Below, one piece after another: positions 37,672 to 46,264 of a stretch of 64,000 nucleotides of DNA. Numbering within the stretch: position 1 is the stretch's first letter; each line of letters starts with the position of its first letter. The stretch comes from Palleronia salina. GTDB taxonomy: Bacteria > Pseudomonadota > Alphaproteobacteria > Rhodobacterales > Rhodobacteraceae. Made by a program: the position numbers and the translations under genes. Below the pieces are notes generated by a model, which was not told the DNA's origin, did not search any database, and was given only the letters and a program-made list of their open reading frames with translations. The DNA lies in contig NZ_FQZA01000008.1 in the NCBI RefSeq assembly GCF_900141995.1, positions 62,001 to 126,000 of the forward strand, given 5' to 3'.

Positions 37672-37824
37672 TTACTCGACCTGGTTCTCGTTCATCAGGC
37701 CATCGGTCGGCTCGGAAAGCTCCTCGGGAGCGGGCTCGACCACGCTGCTCGCGGGCACCGGATCGTTCATGCAACCGGCGAGCGTTGCCGTGAGAAAGCC
37801 GAAAATCATCAAACTACGGGTCAT
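37672..37824 (-). CDS. Tiny lipoprotein 1 of a tandem trio (50 aa)
   Basis: This 50-residue product has a lipoprotein signal (MTRSLMIFGFLTATLAGC) with the lipidated Cys at residue 18, then MNDPVP and an acidic end containing EELSEPTDGLMNENQVE. GGAAAGGACAG lies before the ATG. The first seven residues of the mature protein (CMNDPVP) are identical to those of the next gene upstream, and the (L)SxPxDG end recurs in all three. The gap to the next gene is 80 bases. The function is unknown; a hairpin terminator lies downstream. Confidence 0.72.
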   Translation of the reverse strand: MTRSLMIFGFLTATLAGCMNDPVPASSVVEPAPEELSEPTDGLMNENQVE

Positions 37825-37904
37825 AAAACTGTCCTTTCCGTTTCGCCCCTAAGCGAACGAACGTCCGAATGGTTCCTTCCGGATGGATCGAAGCGATCCG
37901 GCGA

Positions 37905-38054
37905 TCAGTTGTACTCGGTCTCGATGCCGTCACTGGGCGATGCCAGCTCTTCGCCGACCGGGACGGTGTCGCCGTCGTTCAGCGGAACCGGGTCGTTCAT
38001 GCAGCCGGCCAGGAGGGTCACGAGGGCGGCAGGGGCGAGGATCAGTCGTGTCAT
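37905..38054 (-). CDS. Tiny lipoprotein 2 of a tandem trio (49 aa)
   Basis: This 49-residue product has a signal and lipobox LAGC (MTRLILAPAALVTLLAGC), with the mature Cys again at residue 18 and the same CMNDPVP start as lipoprotein 1. The rest is acidic, with GEELASPSDGIETEYN at the end. AAAGGAC precedes the ATG. It is about as short as exported lipoproteins get and is easily missed by gene callers. The match to both neighbours argues that the frame is a real gene. Confidence 0.74.
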   Translation of the reverse strand: MTRLILAPAALVTLLAGCMNDPVPLNDGDTVPVGEELASPSDGIETEYN

Positions 38055-38126
38055 CAATTCAGTCCTTTCGTCGTCTGTCGTTACCGGCCCAATGCGGCGT
38101 GGTCGGCCGTTGTTCCGTGGACCGGT

Positions 38127-38273
38127 TCAGTCGTCCGAGTGGTAGAACCCGTCGGACGGCGACGCGACGCGTTCCGCCGGCAGTTTCTGCGGGTCGACGC
38201 CGTATCCGGGCGGTGCGGGCTGGCAGGCGAGAAGCGCGGTCAGCGCCCCGAGCCCGAGGATCTTGTAGGCCAT
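38127..38273 (-). CDS. Tiny lipoprotein 3 of a tandem trio (48 aa)
   Basis: The 48-residue product has the signal MAYKILGLGALTALLAC, with the lipidated Cys at residue 17. The mature part is QPAPPGYGVDPQKLPAE, then RVASPSDGFYHSDD. It shares the ASPSDG motif with lipoprotein 2 and the acidic end with both, but not the MNDPVP segment, so it is the most diverged. TTGGAG lies before the ATG. It is the first of the three in transcription order and is divergent from the DUF4177-like gene. Confidence 0.7.
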   Translation of the reverse strand: MAYKILGLGALTALLACQPAPPGYGVDPQKLPAERVASPSDGFYHSDD

Positions 38274-38412
38274 GGGTGTCTCCAATTCGGCTGTTGCCGG
38301 GACAAGTCCCGTTCGACCGGCAGGTTCCTGCGCCCATACGTCCCGGGTCTGGACAGCGCGCCCCAGTTCTTGGATAGAGACGCGCCAAGCAGATCGCGAA
38401 AGGTGCCGCCCG

Positions 38413-38859
38413 ATGTCCTACTACGAATACCGTGTCGTGCCCGCGCGGACCGATGCCCCCCGCGTGAAGGGCGTAAAAGGCGTCGACGCGCGCTTTGCGC
38501 TGGCGATGGAGGAGTCGCTGAATGCCGAGGGGCTGGCGGGCTGGGAATTTCAGCGCAGTGAGACCCTCAACGTCGAGGCGCGCCGCGGCCTGCTGCGCAA
38601 GCCCACGGTCTCGGCCGTGACCGTTCTGGTCTACCGCCGCTGGGTCGAAACCGAACAGGCCCCGGCGGCCGAGGTCGAGACGGCCGCGCCACGCCGCGCC
38701 GATCCCGTCGCCCGGAACGAGCCCGACACGCCCGAGGCGCTGGCGACCGAGATATCGCAGGCCCCCTACAGCCGCGCGCCGCAGGGCGGACGCGGTCTGA
38801 GCGCCAAGCGCACGCCCGAGGGCGACCTGCACCCCGTCCCGGGGCCGGACCGCGGCTGA
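38413..38859 (+). CDS. DUF4177-like small protein with a disordered tail
   Basis: The first half of this 148-residue protein (YYEYRVVPARTDAP, then LNAEGLAGWEFQRSETL, and VTVLVYRRW) has the pattern of DUF4177 domains, small beta-alpha-beta proteins that often end in 'GWE' strands. The second half is rich in Ala, Pro, Arg and Glu and looks disordered. The ATG at 38413 follows GAAAGGTG. No function is assigned. It converges with bolA and is divergent from the lipoprotein trio. Confidence 0.7.
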   Translation: MSYYEYRVVPARTDAPRVKGVKGVDARFALAMEESLNAEGLAGWEFQRSETLNVEARRGLLRKPTVSAVTVLVYRRWVETEQAPAAEVETAAPRRADPVARNEPDTPEALATEISQAPYSRAPQGGRGLSAKRTPEGDLHPVPGPDRG

Positions 38860-38860
38860 G

Positions 38861-39118
38861 TTACCCGTCCACGTCAAGCGCGAGGGCGTGGATCCGGCCG
38901 ACCAGGTCGCGGCCAAGCGCCGCATGGATGGCCCGGTGCCGCGCGATGCGCGACATGTCGGCGAAGGCGTCCGCACGGATCACCACGTTGAAATGGCTCT
39001 GACCCCCGGCCGGCGCGCCCGCGTGGCCCGCATGGGCCGCCGAGTCGTCCTTTACCGTCAGCGCGCGGGGCGCGAAGGCGTCTTCAAGTTTTAGGCGGAT
39101 TTCATCTTCGACTGCCAT
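38861..39118 (-). CDS. BolA family protein
   Basis: This 85-residue protein is a class II KH-like BolA domain: MAVEDEIRLKLEDAFAP at the start, HFNVVIRADAFADMSRIARHR in the middle, and AIHAALGRDLVGRIHALALD, which holds the conserved His and the HA.LA end. BolA proteins pair with monothiol glutaredoxins in Fe-S cluster handling. The ATG at 39116-39118 gives a normal N-terminus. It is divergent from the J-domain gene. Confidence 0.9.
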   Translation of the reverse strand: MAVEDEIRLKLEDAFAPRALTVKDDSAAHAGHAGAPAGGQSHFNVVIRADAFADMSRIARHRAIHAALGRDLVGRIHALALDVDG

Positions 39119-39193
39119 TTTCCGGGCCACTCCCCTCTTCACCTCGACGGATCTTTCTCTAATATCTCTGCTCCGAGCTGGAAAGGAGCGGTC

Positions 39194-39832
39194 ATGGCGA
39201 AAAACGATCCCTTCGGCTTCGACATCAGGGTTTCGTCCGCGAAGAAAAAGAACCCGCGCGGCAAGCGCGGGATGTCGGGCGCCTTCGAGACGTCGAACCG
39301 GGTCTGCGAGCACCCTGGCTGCGAAGAATCGGCCCAGTACCGCGCCCCCAAATCGCCGGATCACCTCGACGAGTACCTGTGGTTCTGCAAGGAACACGTG
39401 CGCGAGTACAATCTAAAGTGGAACTTCTTCAACGGCACGACCGAGGATGAATTCGCCGACCAGGTCGACCAGGATCGCGTCTGGGGCCGCAAGACCAAGC
39501 CCTTCGGCCGCAAGTCCGACGAACAGCGCGCCTGGGCGCGACTGGGCGTGGACGACCCCCACCAGGTGCTGGGCGACAACGCCACCCGCAACCCCGGCAA
39601 GTCCACCACCGGCGGAACGACCCGCCGCCTGCCGCCCACCGAGCGCCGCGCGATCGAGATTCTCGAGGCCAAGGATCACTGGACCAAGACCGAGATCCGC
39701 AAGGCCTACAAGTCGCTCATCAAGGTGCTGCACCCGGACATGAACGGCGGCGACCGCGGACACGAGGAACAGCTGAGCGAGGTCGTCTGGGCCTGGGATC
39801 AGATCAAGGACAGCCGAAACTTCTCCAGCTAG
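39194..39832 (+). CDS. J-domain protein with C-terminal DnaJ domain
   Basis: The 212-residue protein has a C-terminal J domain: KTEIRKAYKSLIKVLHPDMNG with the HPD motif that stimulates Hsp70, followed by EEQLSEVVWAWDQIK. The N-terminal two-thirds have two Cys/His clusters (CEHPGCEE, then WFCKEHVREYN) that could form a small zinc site. This layout is widespread in alphaproteobacteria, but the client is unknown. AAAGGAG precedes the ATG. It may share its promoter region with divergent bolA. Confidence 0.88.
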   Translation: MAKNDPFGFDIRVSSAKKKNPRGKRGMSGAFETSNRVCEHPGCEESAQYRAPKSPDHLDEYLWFCKEHVREYNLKWNFFNGTTEDEFADQVDQDRVWGRKTKPFGRKSDEQRAWARLGVDDPHQVLGDNATRNPGKSTTGGTTRRLPPTERRAIEILEAKDHWTKTEIRKAYKSLIKVLHPDMNGGDRGHEEQLSEVVWAWDQIKDSRNFSS

Positions 39833-39939
39833 GCTCAATTTCCGGGCGTTTGCCGTTTCGGTCGGCGGCGCGACAGGGTGGCGGCTTGGATCGCTCCGAT
39901 GGCTCTGTTAGAACACGCCATCGCGAAAGGAGCCCCACC

Positions 39940-40719
39940 ATGAAGCGTCCGCTGGTCGGCATCATCGGCAATCATCACCTGATCAACGACAGCTACGAGA
40001 TCCACGGCGGCGGGCTGATGAACAGCGACGCCATCGCCAACGTGACCGGGGCCGTGCCGCTGATCGTGCCGGCCGACCCGCGCCTGACCTCGGTCGAGGA
40101 GCTCATGGCCACCTGCGACGGCTTCCTGTTCACCGGCGGGCGGCCCAACGTGCACCCCGACGAATACGGTCATCCCGAGACCGAGGCGCATGGTACTTTC
40201 GACCGGGCGCGCGACGCCATCGCCCTGCCGCTGGTGCGCGCCTGCGTCGAGACCGGCCAGCCCTTCTTCGCCATTTGCCGCGGCTTCCAGGAGGTGGCGG
40301 TCGCCATGGGCAGCACCCTGCACCCCGAGATCCGGGATCTTCCGGGCCGCGACAACCACCGCATGCCGCCGGACGGCACCATCGAAGAGAAATTCGCCTT
40401 GCGCCACACCGTTCGCTTCAGCGAGGGCGGGCCGTTCCACCGGCTGCTGGGATCGCGCGAGGTGATGACCAATACCCTGCACGGACAGGGTGTGATCGAC
40501 GCGGGTCCGCGCTTCGTCATCGACGGCTTCGCGCCCGATGGGACCTGCGAGGCGGCCTATATCGACGGCGCGCCGGGTTTCACGCTGTCGGTGCAGTGGC
40601 ACCCCGAGTACAACGCCGCCGCCGACCCGGTGTCGCGCCCGCTGTTCGAGGCGTTCGGCGACGCCGTGCGCGCCTGGGCGGAAGGGCGCAGGCCGCACCC
40701 GCTGCGCCGGATCGCCTGA
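39940..40719 (+). CDS. Gamma-glutamyl-GABA hydrolase family amidotransferase (peptidase C26)
   Basis: The 259-residue class I glutamine amidotransferase-like enzyme has the catalytic Cys in PFFAICRGFQEVAVAMG, and the His and Glu in LSVQWHPEYN. The family (PuuD-like) hydrolyses gamma-glutamyl amides such as gamma-Glu-GABA in polyamine breakdown. GFLFTGGRPNVHPDEYG is the usual loop ahead of the active site. AAAGGAG lies 6 bases before the ATG. No polyamine genes lie nearby, so the substrate is unproven. Confidence 0.88.
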   Translation: MKRPLVGIIGNHHLINDSYEIHGGGLMNSDAIANVTGAVPLIVPADPRLTSVEELMATCDGFLFTGGRPNVHPDEYGHPETEAHGTFDRARDAIALPLVRACVETGQPFFAICRGFQEVAVAMGSTLHPEIRDLPGRDNHRMPPDGTIEEKFALRHTVRFSEGGPFHRLLGSREVMTNTLHGQGVIDAGPRFVIDGFAPDGTCEAAYIDGAPGFTLSVQWHPEYNAAADPVSRPLFEAFGDAVRAWAEGRRPHPLRRIA

Positions 40720-40736
40720 TCCGCCGGCCCGTGGCG

Positions 40737-41249
40737 TCAGTCCGCGGCGGGCTCGTCGGCCGCTTCGGTCGCCTCGGTGTCGTCCGCGTCCGACGCGGTC
40801 TCTTCCTCGGCCGCCTCTTCCTCGATGCTTTCGGGGCGCGCCGCGGGCCGCGGCACCTCGGACGGTGCGTCCTCGAACTGGCGATCCACCGGCTCGGTCC
40901 CGAACACGCGCTGCCCATAGCGCCGTGCCGCGCCAAGCACGGTGGCGTCGGGGTTCTGCACGCAGAAGGTGGCGATGGACGTGACGATGTCGATGCTGGA
41001 GGCCGCCGACAGCGGCTCGCCCTCGACCAGCGTCTCGCCCGCGTCGATGCGGCCCGCCATGTAGCCCAGCATCCAGTCGCCCGCCTGCGCCAGAAGCGGC
41101 GCGTTCTCGGGCCCGGTCACGTCGCGGCAGGGGGCAAGGCCCAGCCCGCCGATGCCCGCCTCTTCGGCCAGCGCGATGATATCCTCGGACGTGTCCTGCG
41201 CCATGGCGGCGCCGCCGAGCCACAGCGCGGCGATCGTGGCGTATCTCAT
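40737..41249 (-). CDS. Hypothetical exported protein with acidic tail
   Basis: The 170-residue product has a signal peptide (MRYATIAALWLGGAAMAQ) and a helical mature part with two cysteines, GLAPCRDVTG and IATFCVQNPDATVLGAARRYG. The spacing resembles small periplasmic proteins of the HdeA/Rap1a type, but the match is too weak to name. The last 45 residues are almost only Glu, Ala, Asp, Pro and Thr. I start it at 41247-41249, where the signal begins. It is divergent from the M23 peptidase gene. Confidence 0.6.
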   Translation of the reverse strand: MRYATIAALWLGGAAMAQDTSEDIIALAEEAGIGGLGLAPCRDVTGPENAPLLAQAGDWMLGYMAGRIDAGETLVEGEPLSAASSIDIVTSIATFCVQNPDATVLGAARRYGQRVFGTEPVDRQFEDAPSEVPRPAARPESIEEEAAEEETASDADDTEATEAADEPAAD

Positions 41250-41252
41250 GCC

Positions 41253-42131
41253 GTGGGATCCTTTCGACGGCGGCGTCATGGTTGGAACCTACCACGCGCC
41301 GGTTCGGTTCACGGGTTTTTTCGCGCCGTGGCGGTGGTTGCGGCGATTGCCGCGGTGTCGCCGGGCGTTGACGCGGCCGAGCGGTGCGACGGTCCGCTCT
41401 GCCTTTCGGTCGAGACAAACGCGGGCGCGATCACCATCGCCGCCGTCAACCGGGGGGGCCACGCGCCGCTGACCGTGGCGGTGACGGTGACGGCCCCGGA
41501 CGCGGAAGTCGCCGGGCCGGGCCGCGGGGTTCTGCCGCCCGGGGGCCGCGCCGATCTCGCGCGGATCAGCTGGCCCGGCGGGGGCGCTGGCGACTGGCGC
41601 TACGACTACAGGTGGCTTCACGGCGCGCCCTCGGCCCGGCCCGATCCCGTCGCGCTGTATGTCCTGCCGTTCGATCTGCCCGGCGCCCAGGTGGCCCAGG
41701 GCTGCGACGGTTGGATGTCCCATCGCGGGGCGGCGGGGCAGGCGGTGGATTTCGCGCTGCCCGAGGGCACACCGGTGCTGGCCGCGCGTGCGGGCCGGGT
41801 GGTGGGCCTGCGGATGGATCGCAGCGCGGGCGGTCTGGACCGCGCGCAGATGGGACAGGACAACCGCGTGCTGATCCTGCACGACGACGGCACCGTCGCG
41901 CTTTACGGCCACCTTGCGCAGGACAGCGCACGGGTGCGCGTGGGGCAGCCTGTGGCGGCGGGCGAAGTGCTCGCGCTGTCCGGCGACACCGGCTATTCCG
42001 CGGCCCCGCACCTGCATGTCGAGGTCTATTCCCCTTTGCCGGATGGTGGCCGGCGCACCTGGCCCATGGCGTGGGACACGGCCGCCGGGACGGTCACCTG
42101 CCCACGGCGCGGCACGACGCTGCGGCGCTGA
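41253..42131 (+). CDS. M23 family metallopeptidase (exported)
   Basis: The C-terminal half is an M23/LytM domain: GWMSHRGAAGQAVDFALPEG (zinc His and Asp), TPVLAARAGRVVGL, LYGHLAQDSARVRVGQPV, and the final HLHVEVYSP. Such enzymes cut peptidoglycan cross-links. The N-terminal half is a beta domain of the kind found in exported M23 proteins. The start is uncertain: a GTG at 41253 gives an Arg-rich n-region before the hydrophobic core AVAVVAAIAAV; a GTG at 41328 would drop it. No clear ribosome site is seen for either. Confidence 0.8.
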   Translation: MGSFRRRRHGWNLPRAGSVHGFFRAVAVVAAIAAVSPGVDAAERCDGPLCLSVETNAGAITIAAVNRGGHAPLTVAVTVTAPDAEVAGPGRGVLPPGGRADLARISWPGGGAGDWRYDYRWLHGAPSARPDPVALYVLPFDLPGAQVAQGCDGWMSHRGAAGQAVDFALPEGTPVLAARAGRVVGLRMDRSAGGLDRAQMGQDNRVLILHDDGTVALYGHLAQDSARVRVGQPVAAGEVLALSGDTGYSAAPHLHVEVYSPLPDGGRRTWPMAWDTAAGTVTCPRRGTTLRR

Positions 42132-42137
42132 GCGCGG

Positions 42138-43334
42138 TCAGGTCACCGCGTTGCGGGTCCGGAATTCGGGGCGGTCATAGGATTTCCGCGCCATGATATC
42201 GGACAGGATCTCCACGGCGCGGTCGATCTCGCCCTCGCCGATGTAAAGGGGCGTGATCCCGAAACGCAAAATGTCGGGCGCGCGGAAATCGCCGACGACG
42301 CCCCGCGCGATCAGCGCCTGCATGATCGCGTAGCCGTCCGGGTGGCGAAAGCTGACCTGGCTGCCGCGATGGGCGGGGTCGCGCGGCGTGGCCAGAACCA
42401 GCTCGGGGCAGGCGGCGGCGACCCCGTCGATCAGCCGGTCGCCCAGTTCCAGCGCGCGGGCCCGCAGGTCGTCCATGTCGACCTCGTCCCACACGTCCAG
42501 CGCGGCGTCCAGCGCGGCCATCTGCAGGATCGGCGGCGTGCCCACCCGCATGCGCGCGATGCCGGGCGCGGGGCGATAGTCGGGCTCGAAGGCGAAGGGC
42601 GCGTCGTGGCCCAGCCATCCCGCCAGCGCCGGGCGGATCCCGTCGGCGATGTCGGGCCGGGCGTAGATGAAGGCCGGGCCGCCGGGGCCGGAGTTCAGGT
42701 ATTTGTAGGTGCAGCCGACCGCGAACTCGGTCTTGCAGCCGGCCACGTCTACCGGCAGAGCACCCGCCGAATGGGCAAGGTCCCAGATCGTGACGATCCC
42801 GTCGGCATGGGCGGCCTCGGTCAGCGCCGCCATGTCGTGGCGCCGCCCGGTGCGATAGTCCACCTCGGTCAGCATCAGCGCGGCGACATCCTCGGACAGG
42901 TGATCGCGCACGTCCTCGGGATCGACGACCACCAGTTCCAGATCGCGGTCAAGCGCGTCGATCAGGCCCTGCGCCATGTAAAGATCGCTGGGGAAGTTGC
43001 CGGAATCGCTCAGGATCTTGCGCCGGCCGGGCCGCATCTGGATCGCGGCCGACAGCGCCTGGTAGACCTTGATCGACAAGGTGTCGCCCAGTGTCACGGT
43101 GCCCGGTGCGGCCCCGATCAGCGCGCCGATCCGGTCGCCCAGGCGCGCGGGCATTTCCATCCAGCCGGCGCGGTTCCACCCGCCGATGGCCATGCGCCCC
43201 CATTCCTTGCGCAGCGTGGTGTCCAGCGTGCCGGTCACCGCCTTGGGCAAGGGTCCCAGCGAATTGCCGTCGAGGTAGGCGACACCTTCCGGCAGTTCGA
43301 AATAACTGCGGGTCAGGGCGAAATCGGTGGTCAC
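42138..43334 (-). CDS. kynU: Kynureninase
   Basis: Kynureninase is a PLP enzyme cleaving kynurenine to anthranilate and alanine in tryptophan degradation. The 398-residue protein has YLDGNSLGPLPKAV, SDSGNFPSDLYMAQGL, WDLAHSAGALPVDV (the Asp that binds the PLP nitrogen), and GCTYKYLNSGPGGPAFIY with the PLP lysine. It starts with GTG at 43332-43334, overlapping the SDR stop (GTGA), so it is translated behind that gene. No kynA or kynB is present in the window. Confidence 0.95.
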   Translation of the reverse strand: MTTDFALTRSYFELPEGVAYLDGNSLGPLPKAVTGTLDTTLRKEWGRMAIGGWNRAGWMEMPARLGDRIGALIGAAPGTVTLGDTLSIKVYQALSAAIQMRPGRRKILSDSGNFPSDLYMAQGLIDALDRDLELVVVDPEDVRDHLSEDVAALMLTEVDYRTGRRHDMAALTEAAHADGIVTIWDLAHSAGALPVDVAGCKTEFAVGCTYKYLNSGPGGPAFIYARPDIADGIRPALAGWLGHDAPFAFEPDYRPAPGIARMRVGTPPILQMAALDAALDVWDEVDMDDLRARALELGDRLIDGVAAACPELVLATPRDPAHRGSQVSFRHPDGYAIMQALIARGVVGDFRAPDILRFGITPLYIGEGEIDRAVEILSDIMARKSYDRPEFRTRNAVT

Positions 43335-44092
43335 GTCTGGCCCCCGCTGATCTCGATGCACTGGCCGTTGACGCTGCCCGAGCGTGGATCGCACAGCCAA
43401 AGGGCGGCCGCCGCGATCTCGTCCGCGTCGATCAGGCGCTTGTGGCGGTTGGCGCGGATCATGGTCTGCCGCGCCTCCTCCTCGCTCAGCCCGGCGCGGG
43501 CCGAGATCTCGGCGGTGTTGCGGGTGACGATATCGGTATCGACATAGCCGGGACAGATGGCGTTGAACGTGATGGGGCTGCGCATGTAATCCTCGCTCAG
43601 GCCCCGGATCAGGCCGATCACGCCGTGCTTGGACGCGGTGTAGGCCGGCGCGCCCTTGAGGCCCCGCACCCCCGCGATCGAGCTGACCGCGATGACCCGG
43701 CCCCAGTCCTGGTCGTGCATCGACTTCATCGCCTCGCGCAGGGTCAGGAACGCGCCGTCGAGGTTGGTGGACAGGATCTTGCGCCAGAAGGCTAGGTCCA
43801 TCTTGGCCAGGTTGCGTCCCTCGGCGATGCCCGCATTGGCCACGCAGATCGAGACAGGGCCGCGGGCGGCCACGGCGGCGGCGAATCCGTCGACGACCGA
43901 TGCCTCGTCGGTGACGTCCATGACCAGCGGGTGCAGACCCGGTGTCGCCGCGGCCGCGTCGCGCAGCGCGGCCTCGCGGCGGCCGGTGATGGTGACTGCG
44001 GCGCCTGCCCCTGCCAGCGCGCGCGCGATGGCAAGCCCGATGCCGCTGCCGCCGCCGGTGACGACCGCGTGCCGCCCGTTCAGATCAGTCAT
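43331..44092 (-). CDS. SDR-family oxidoreductase (3-hydroxybutyrate dehydrogenase-like)
   Basis: This 253-residue short-chain dehydrogenase has the NAD(P) motif VVTGGGSGIGLAIARAL, the NAG motif VANAGIAEG, and the catalytic residues in VIAVSSIAGVRG (Ser) and APAYTASKHGVIGL (Tyr and Lys). NAICPGYVDTDIV and the C-terminal SGSVNGQCIEISGG are typical of the 3-oxoacyl/3-hydroxybutyrate dehydrogenase branch. GGGAGGGATCC precedes the ATG. Its stop overlaps kynU by 4 bases, implying a joint role in a catabolic step, though none is known for this pair. Confidence 0.9.
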   Translation of the reverse strand: MTDLNGRHAVVTGGGSGIGLAIARALAGAGAAVTITGRREAALRDAAAATPGLHPLVMDVTDEASVVDGFAAAVAARGPVSICVANAGIAEGRNLAKMDLAFWRKILSTNLDGAFLTLREAMKSMHDQDWGRVIAVSSIAGVRGLKGAPAYTASKHGVIGLIRGLSEDYMRSPITFNAICPGYVDTDIVTRNTAEISARAGLSEEEARQTMIRANRHKRLIDADEIAAAALWLCDPRSGSVNGQCIEISGGQT

Positions 44093-44147
44093 GGATCCCT
44101 CCCGTGAAATCGCCGACAAAGTGGCGAAGGCCGGGAAAGGGCGCAAG

Positions 44148-44594
44148 ATGGGATTGAAATGGATCGACATTCCCCCGGTCTGGCTGGCGGGACATTTGAC
44201 CGCGCTCTGGCTGGGACGCGATACGGGGCCGCAGGTCACGGGCCGCGTCTGGGACGTGCTGGGCACCGCCCTGATCGTCGCGGGCCTTCTGCTGATGGCC
44301 TGGGCGGTCGCGGTCATGGTGGCGGCCCGGACCACCCCCATCCCCCACCAAGCGCCCGCCGCGCTGGTCACGGGCGGGCCGTTCCGCGTGTCGCGCAACC
44401 CCATTTACCTGGGCGATGCGCTGGTTCTGACGGGGGCCGTCGCGTGGACCGGCGCGGTCTGGGGGGTGATCCTGGTGCCCCTCTTCGTGGCGATCGTCAC
44501 CTGGCGGTTCATCCGCGCCGAGGAAGACCGCCTTGCCGCTGCTTTCGGCGATGCGTTCCAAGCCTGGGCGGCCGGCACCCGTCGCTGGATCTGA
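44148..44594 (+). CDS. Isoprenylcysteine/PEMT-type methyltransferase family membrane protein
   Basis: This 148-residue protein has three or four hydrophobic helices and the ICMT/PEMT end motif: GGPFRVSRNPIYLGDALVLTG, then FIRAEEDRLAAAFGDAFQAW. These small integral membrane proteins use S-adenosylmethionine, but bacterial substrates are mostly unknown. GGAAAGG precedes the ATG at 44148. An upstream in-frame ATG at 44091 would overlap the divergent SDR start. It shares a short divergent promoter region with the SDR-kynU pair. Confidence 0.83.
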   Translation: MGLKWIDIPPVWLAGHLTALWLGRDTGPQVTGRVWDVLGTALIVAGLLLMAWAVAVMVAARTTPIPHQAPAALVTGGPFRVSRNPIYLGDALVLTGAVAWTGAVWGVILVPLFVAIVTWRFIRAEEDRLAAAFGDAFQAWAAGTRRWI

Positions 44595-44685
44595 AAGCGT
44601 CGCCGCCGGGGCGTTGCCTTGACCCGGCGCACGCTATAGTCAGGTTCGGAGTTCGTTTTTCGATCACGAGAAGGAGAGGGCCGCG

Positions 44686-46251
44686 ATGAAATTCGGTGTC
44701 ATTACGGAACACCAGCCAAGCGAGGCGCGTGTCGCCCTGTCGCCGGCCTCGGCCGAACAACTTCAAAAGCTTGGGCATGAGTGCGTCATCCAGTCGGGCG
44801 CCGGCGCCAAGGCCGATTTCGCCGACGACGTCTATCGCGACGCGGGGGTCGAGGTGCTGGACAGCGCCAAGGCAGTGTTCGACGCCGCCGATGTCGTCGC
44901 CAAGGTGCGTCCGCCCTCGGAAGAAGAGGTCGAGATGCTGCGCGAGGGGCAGACGCTCATCAGCTTCTTCTACCCCGCAGAGAACGAAGAGCTGATGAAG
45001 AAGGCCGCCGCGAAGGGCGCCACGCTCATCGCCATGGACATGGTGCCGCGCATCAGCCGCGCCCAGAAGATGGACGCTCTGTCGTCCATGGCCAATATCG
45101 CCGGCTACCGCGCCGTGATCGAGGCCGCGAACAACTTTGGCCGCTTCCTGACCGGCCAAGTCACGGCGGCGGGCAAGGTGCCGCCGGCGAAGATCCTGGT
45201 GGTCGGCGCCGGTGTGGCCGGCCTGGCTGCGCTGGGCACCGCCACGTCGCTGGGCGCCATCGTACGCGCCTTCGACGTGCGGCCCGAGACGGCCGAGCAG
45301 ATCGAATCCATGGGCGCCGAGTTCCTGTTCCTCGATTTCGAGGACACCGAGGGCGTGGGCGAAGGCGGCTACGCAGCCCCCTCCAGCCCCGAGTTCCGCG
45401 AGAAGCAGCTGGCCCTGTTCCGCGAGCAGGCGCCCGAGATCGACATCGTCATCACCACGGCGCTGATCCCCAACCGCGAGGCGCCCGAGCTCTGGACCGA
45501 GGACATGGTCAAGGCCATGAAGCCGGGATCCGTCATCGTCGACCTGGCCGCCGAGAAGGGCGGCAACTGCAAGATGACCGTCAAGGACGAGAAGATCGTC
45601 ACCGACAACGGCGTCACCATCATCGGCTACACCGACTTCCCCAGCCGGATGGCCAAGCAGTCCTCGACGCTTTACGCGACGAACGTGCGCCACATGATGG
45701 CGGACCTGACGCCCGAGAAGGACGGCCAGATCGTCCACGACATGGACGACCAGGTGATCCGCGACAGCACCATCACCCACAAGGGCGAGGTGACCTGGCC
45801 ACCCCCCAAGCGCGAGAACCCGTCCCCTGCCAAGCCCAAGCAGGAAAAGAAGAAAGAGCCCACGAAGGAAGAGAAGGCCGCCGCCGAGACTGCCGCCTTC
45901 CGCAAGCAGACCCAGCAACAGGTCGGCCTGCTGGCCGTCGGAACCGTGCTGGTGCTTTTGCTGGGCACCATCGCGCCCGCGTCCTTCATGCAGCACTTCA
46001 TCGTCTTCGCGCTGTCGTGCTTCGTGGGCTTCCAGGTGATCTGGGGCGTCGCGCACAGCCTGCACACGCCGCTCATGGCGGTGACCAACGCGATCTCGTC
46101 CATCATCATCCTGGGCGCGCTGGCCCAGATCGGGTCGAGCTCGATCCTGGTCACGATCCTCGCCGCGCTGGCGGTGTTCATGGCCGGTATCAACATCTTC
46201 GGCGGCTTCCTGGTGACACGCCGGATGCTTGCCATGTTCCAGAAGTCTTAA
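44686..46251 (+). CDS. pntA: NAD(P) transhydrogenase subunit alpha
   Basis: PntA carries the NAD(H) domain and part of the membrane domain of proton-translocating transhydrogenase, which makes NADPH using the proton motive force. The 521-residue protein has the NAD-binding motif [21 protein letters not shown] and [18 protein letters not shown] in domain I, then a Lys/Glu/Pro-rich linker (about residues 382-405) and four membrane helices. This is the fused two-subunit arrangement. AAGGAGAG precedes the ATG. pntB follows 13 bases later. Confidence 0.96.
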   Translation: MKFGVITEHQPSEARVALSPASAEQLQKLGHECVIQSGAGAKADFADDVYRDAGVEVLDSAKAVFDAADVVAKVRPPSEEEVEMLREGQTLISFFYPAENEELMKKAAAKGATLIAMDMVPRISRAQKMDALSSMANIAGYRAVIEAANNFGRFLTGQVTAAGKVPPAKILVVGAGVAGLAALGTATSLGAIVRAFDVRPETAEQIESMGAEFLFLDFEDTEGVGEGGYAAPSSPEFREKQLALFREQAPEIDIVITTALIPNREAPELWTEDMVKAMKPGSVIVDLAAEKGGNCKMTVKDEKIVTDNGVTIIGYTDFPSRMAKQSSTLYATNVRHMMADLTPEKDGQIVHDMDDQVIRDSTITHKGEVTWPPPKRENPSPAKPKQEKKKEPTKEEKAAAETAAFRKQTQQQVGLLAVGTVLVLLLGTIAPASFMQHFIVFALSCFVGFQVIWGVAHSLHTPLMAVTNAISSIIILGALAQIGSSSILVTILAALAVFMAGINIFGGFLVTRRMLAMFQKS

Positions 46252-46264
46252 GGGGGCGCGCGCA

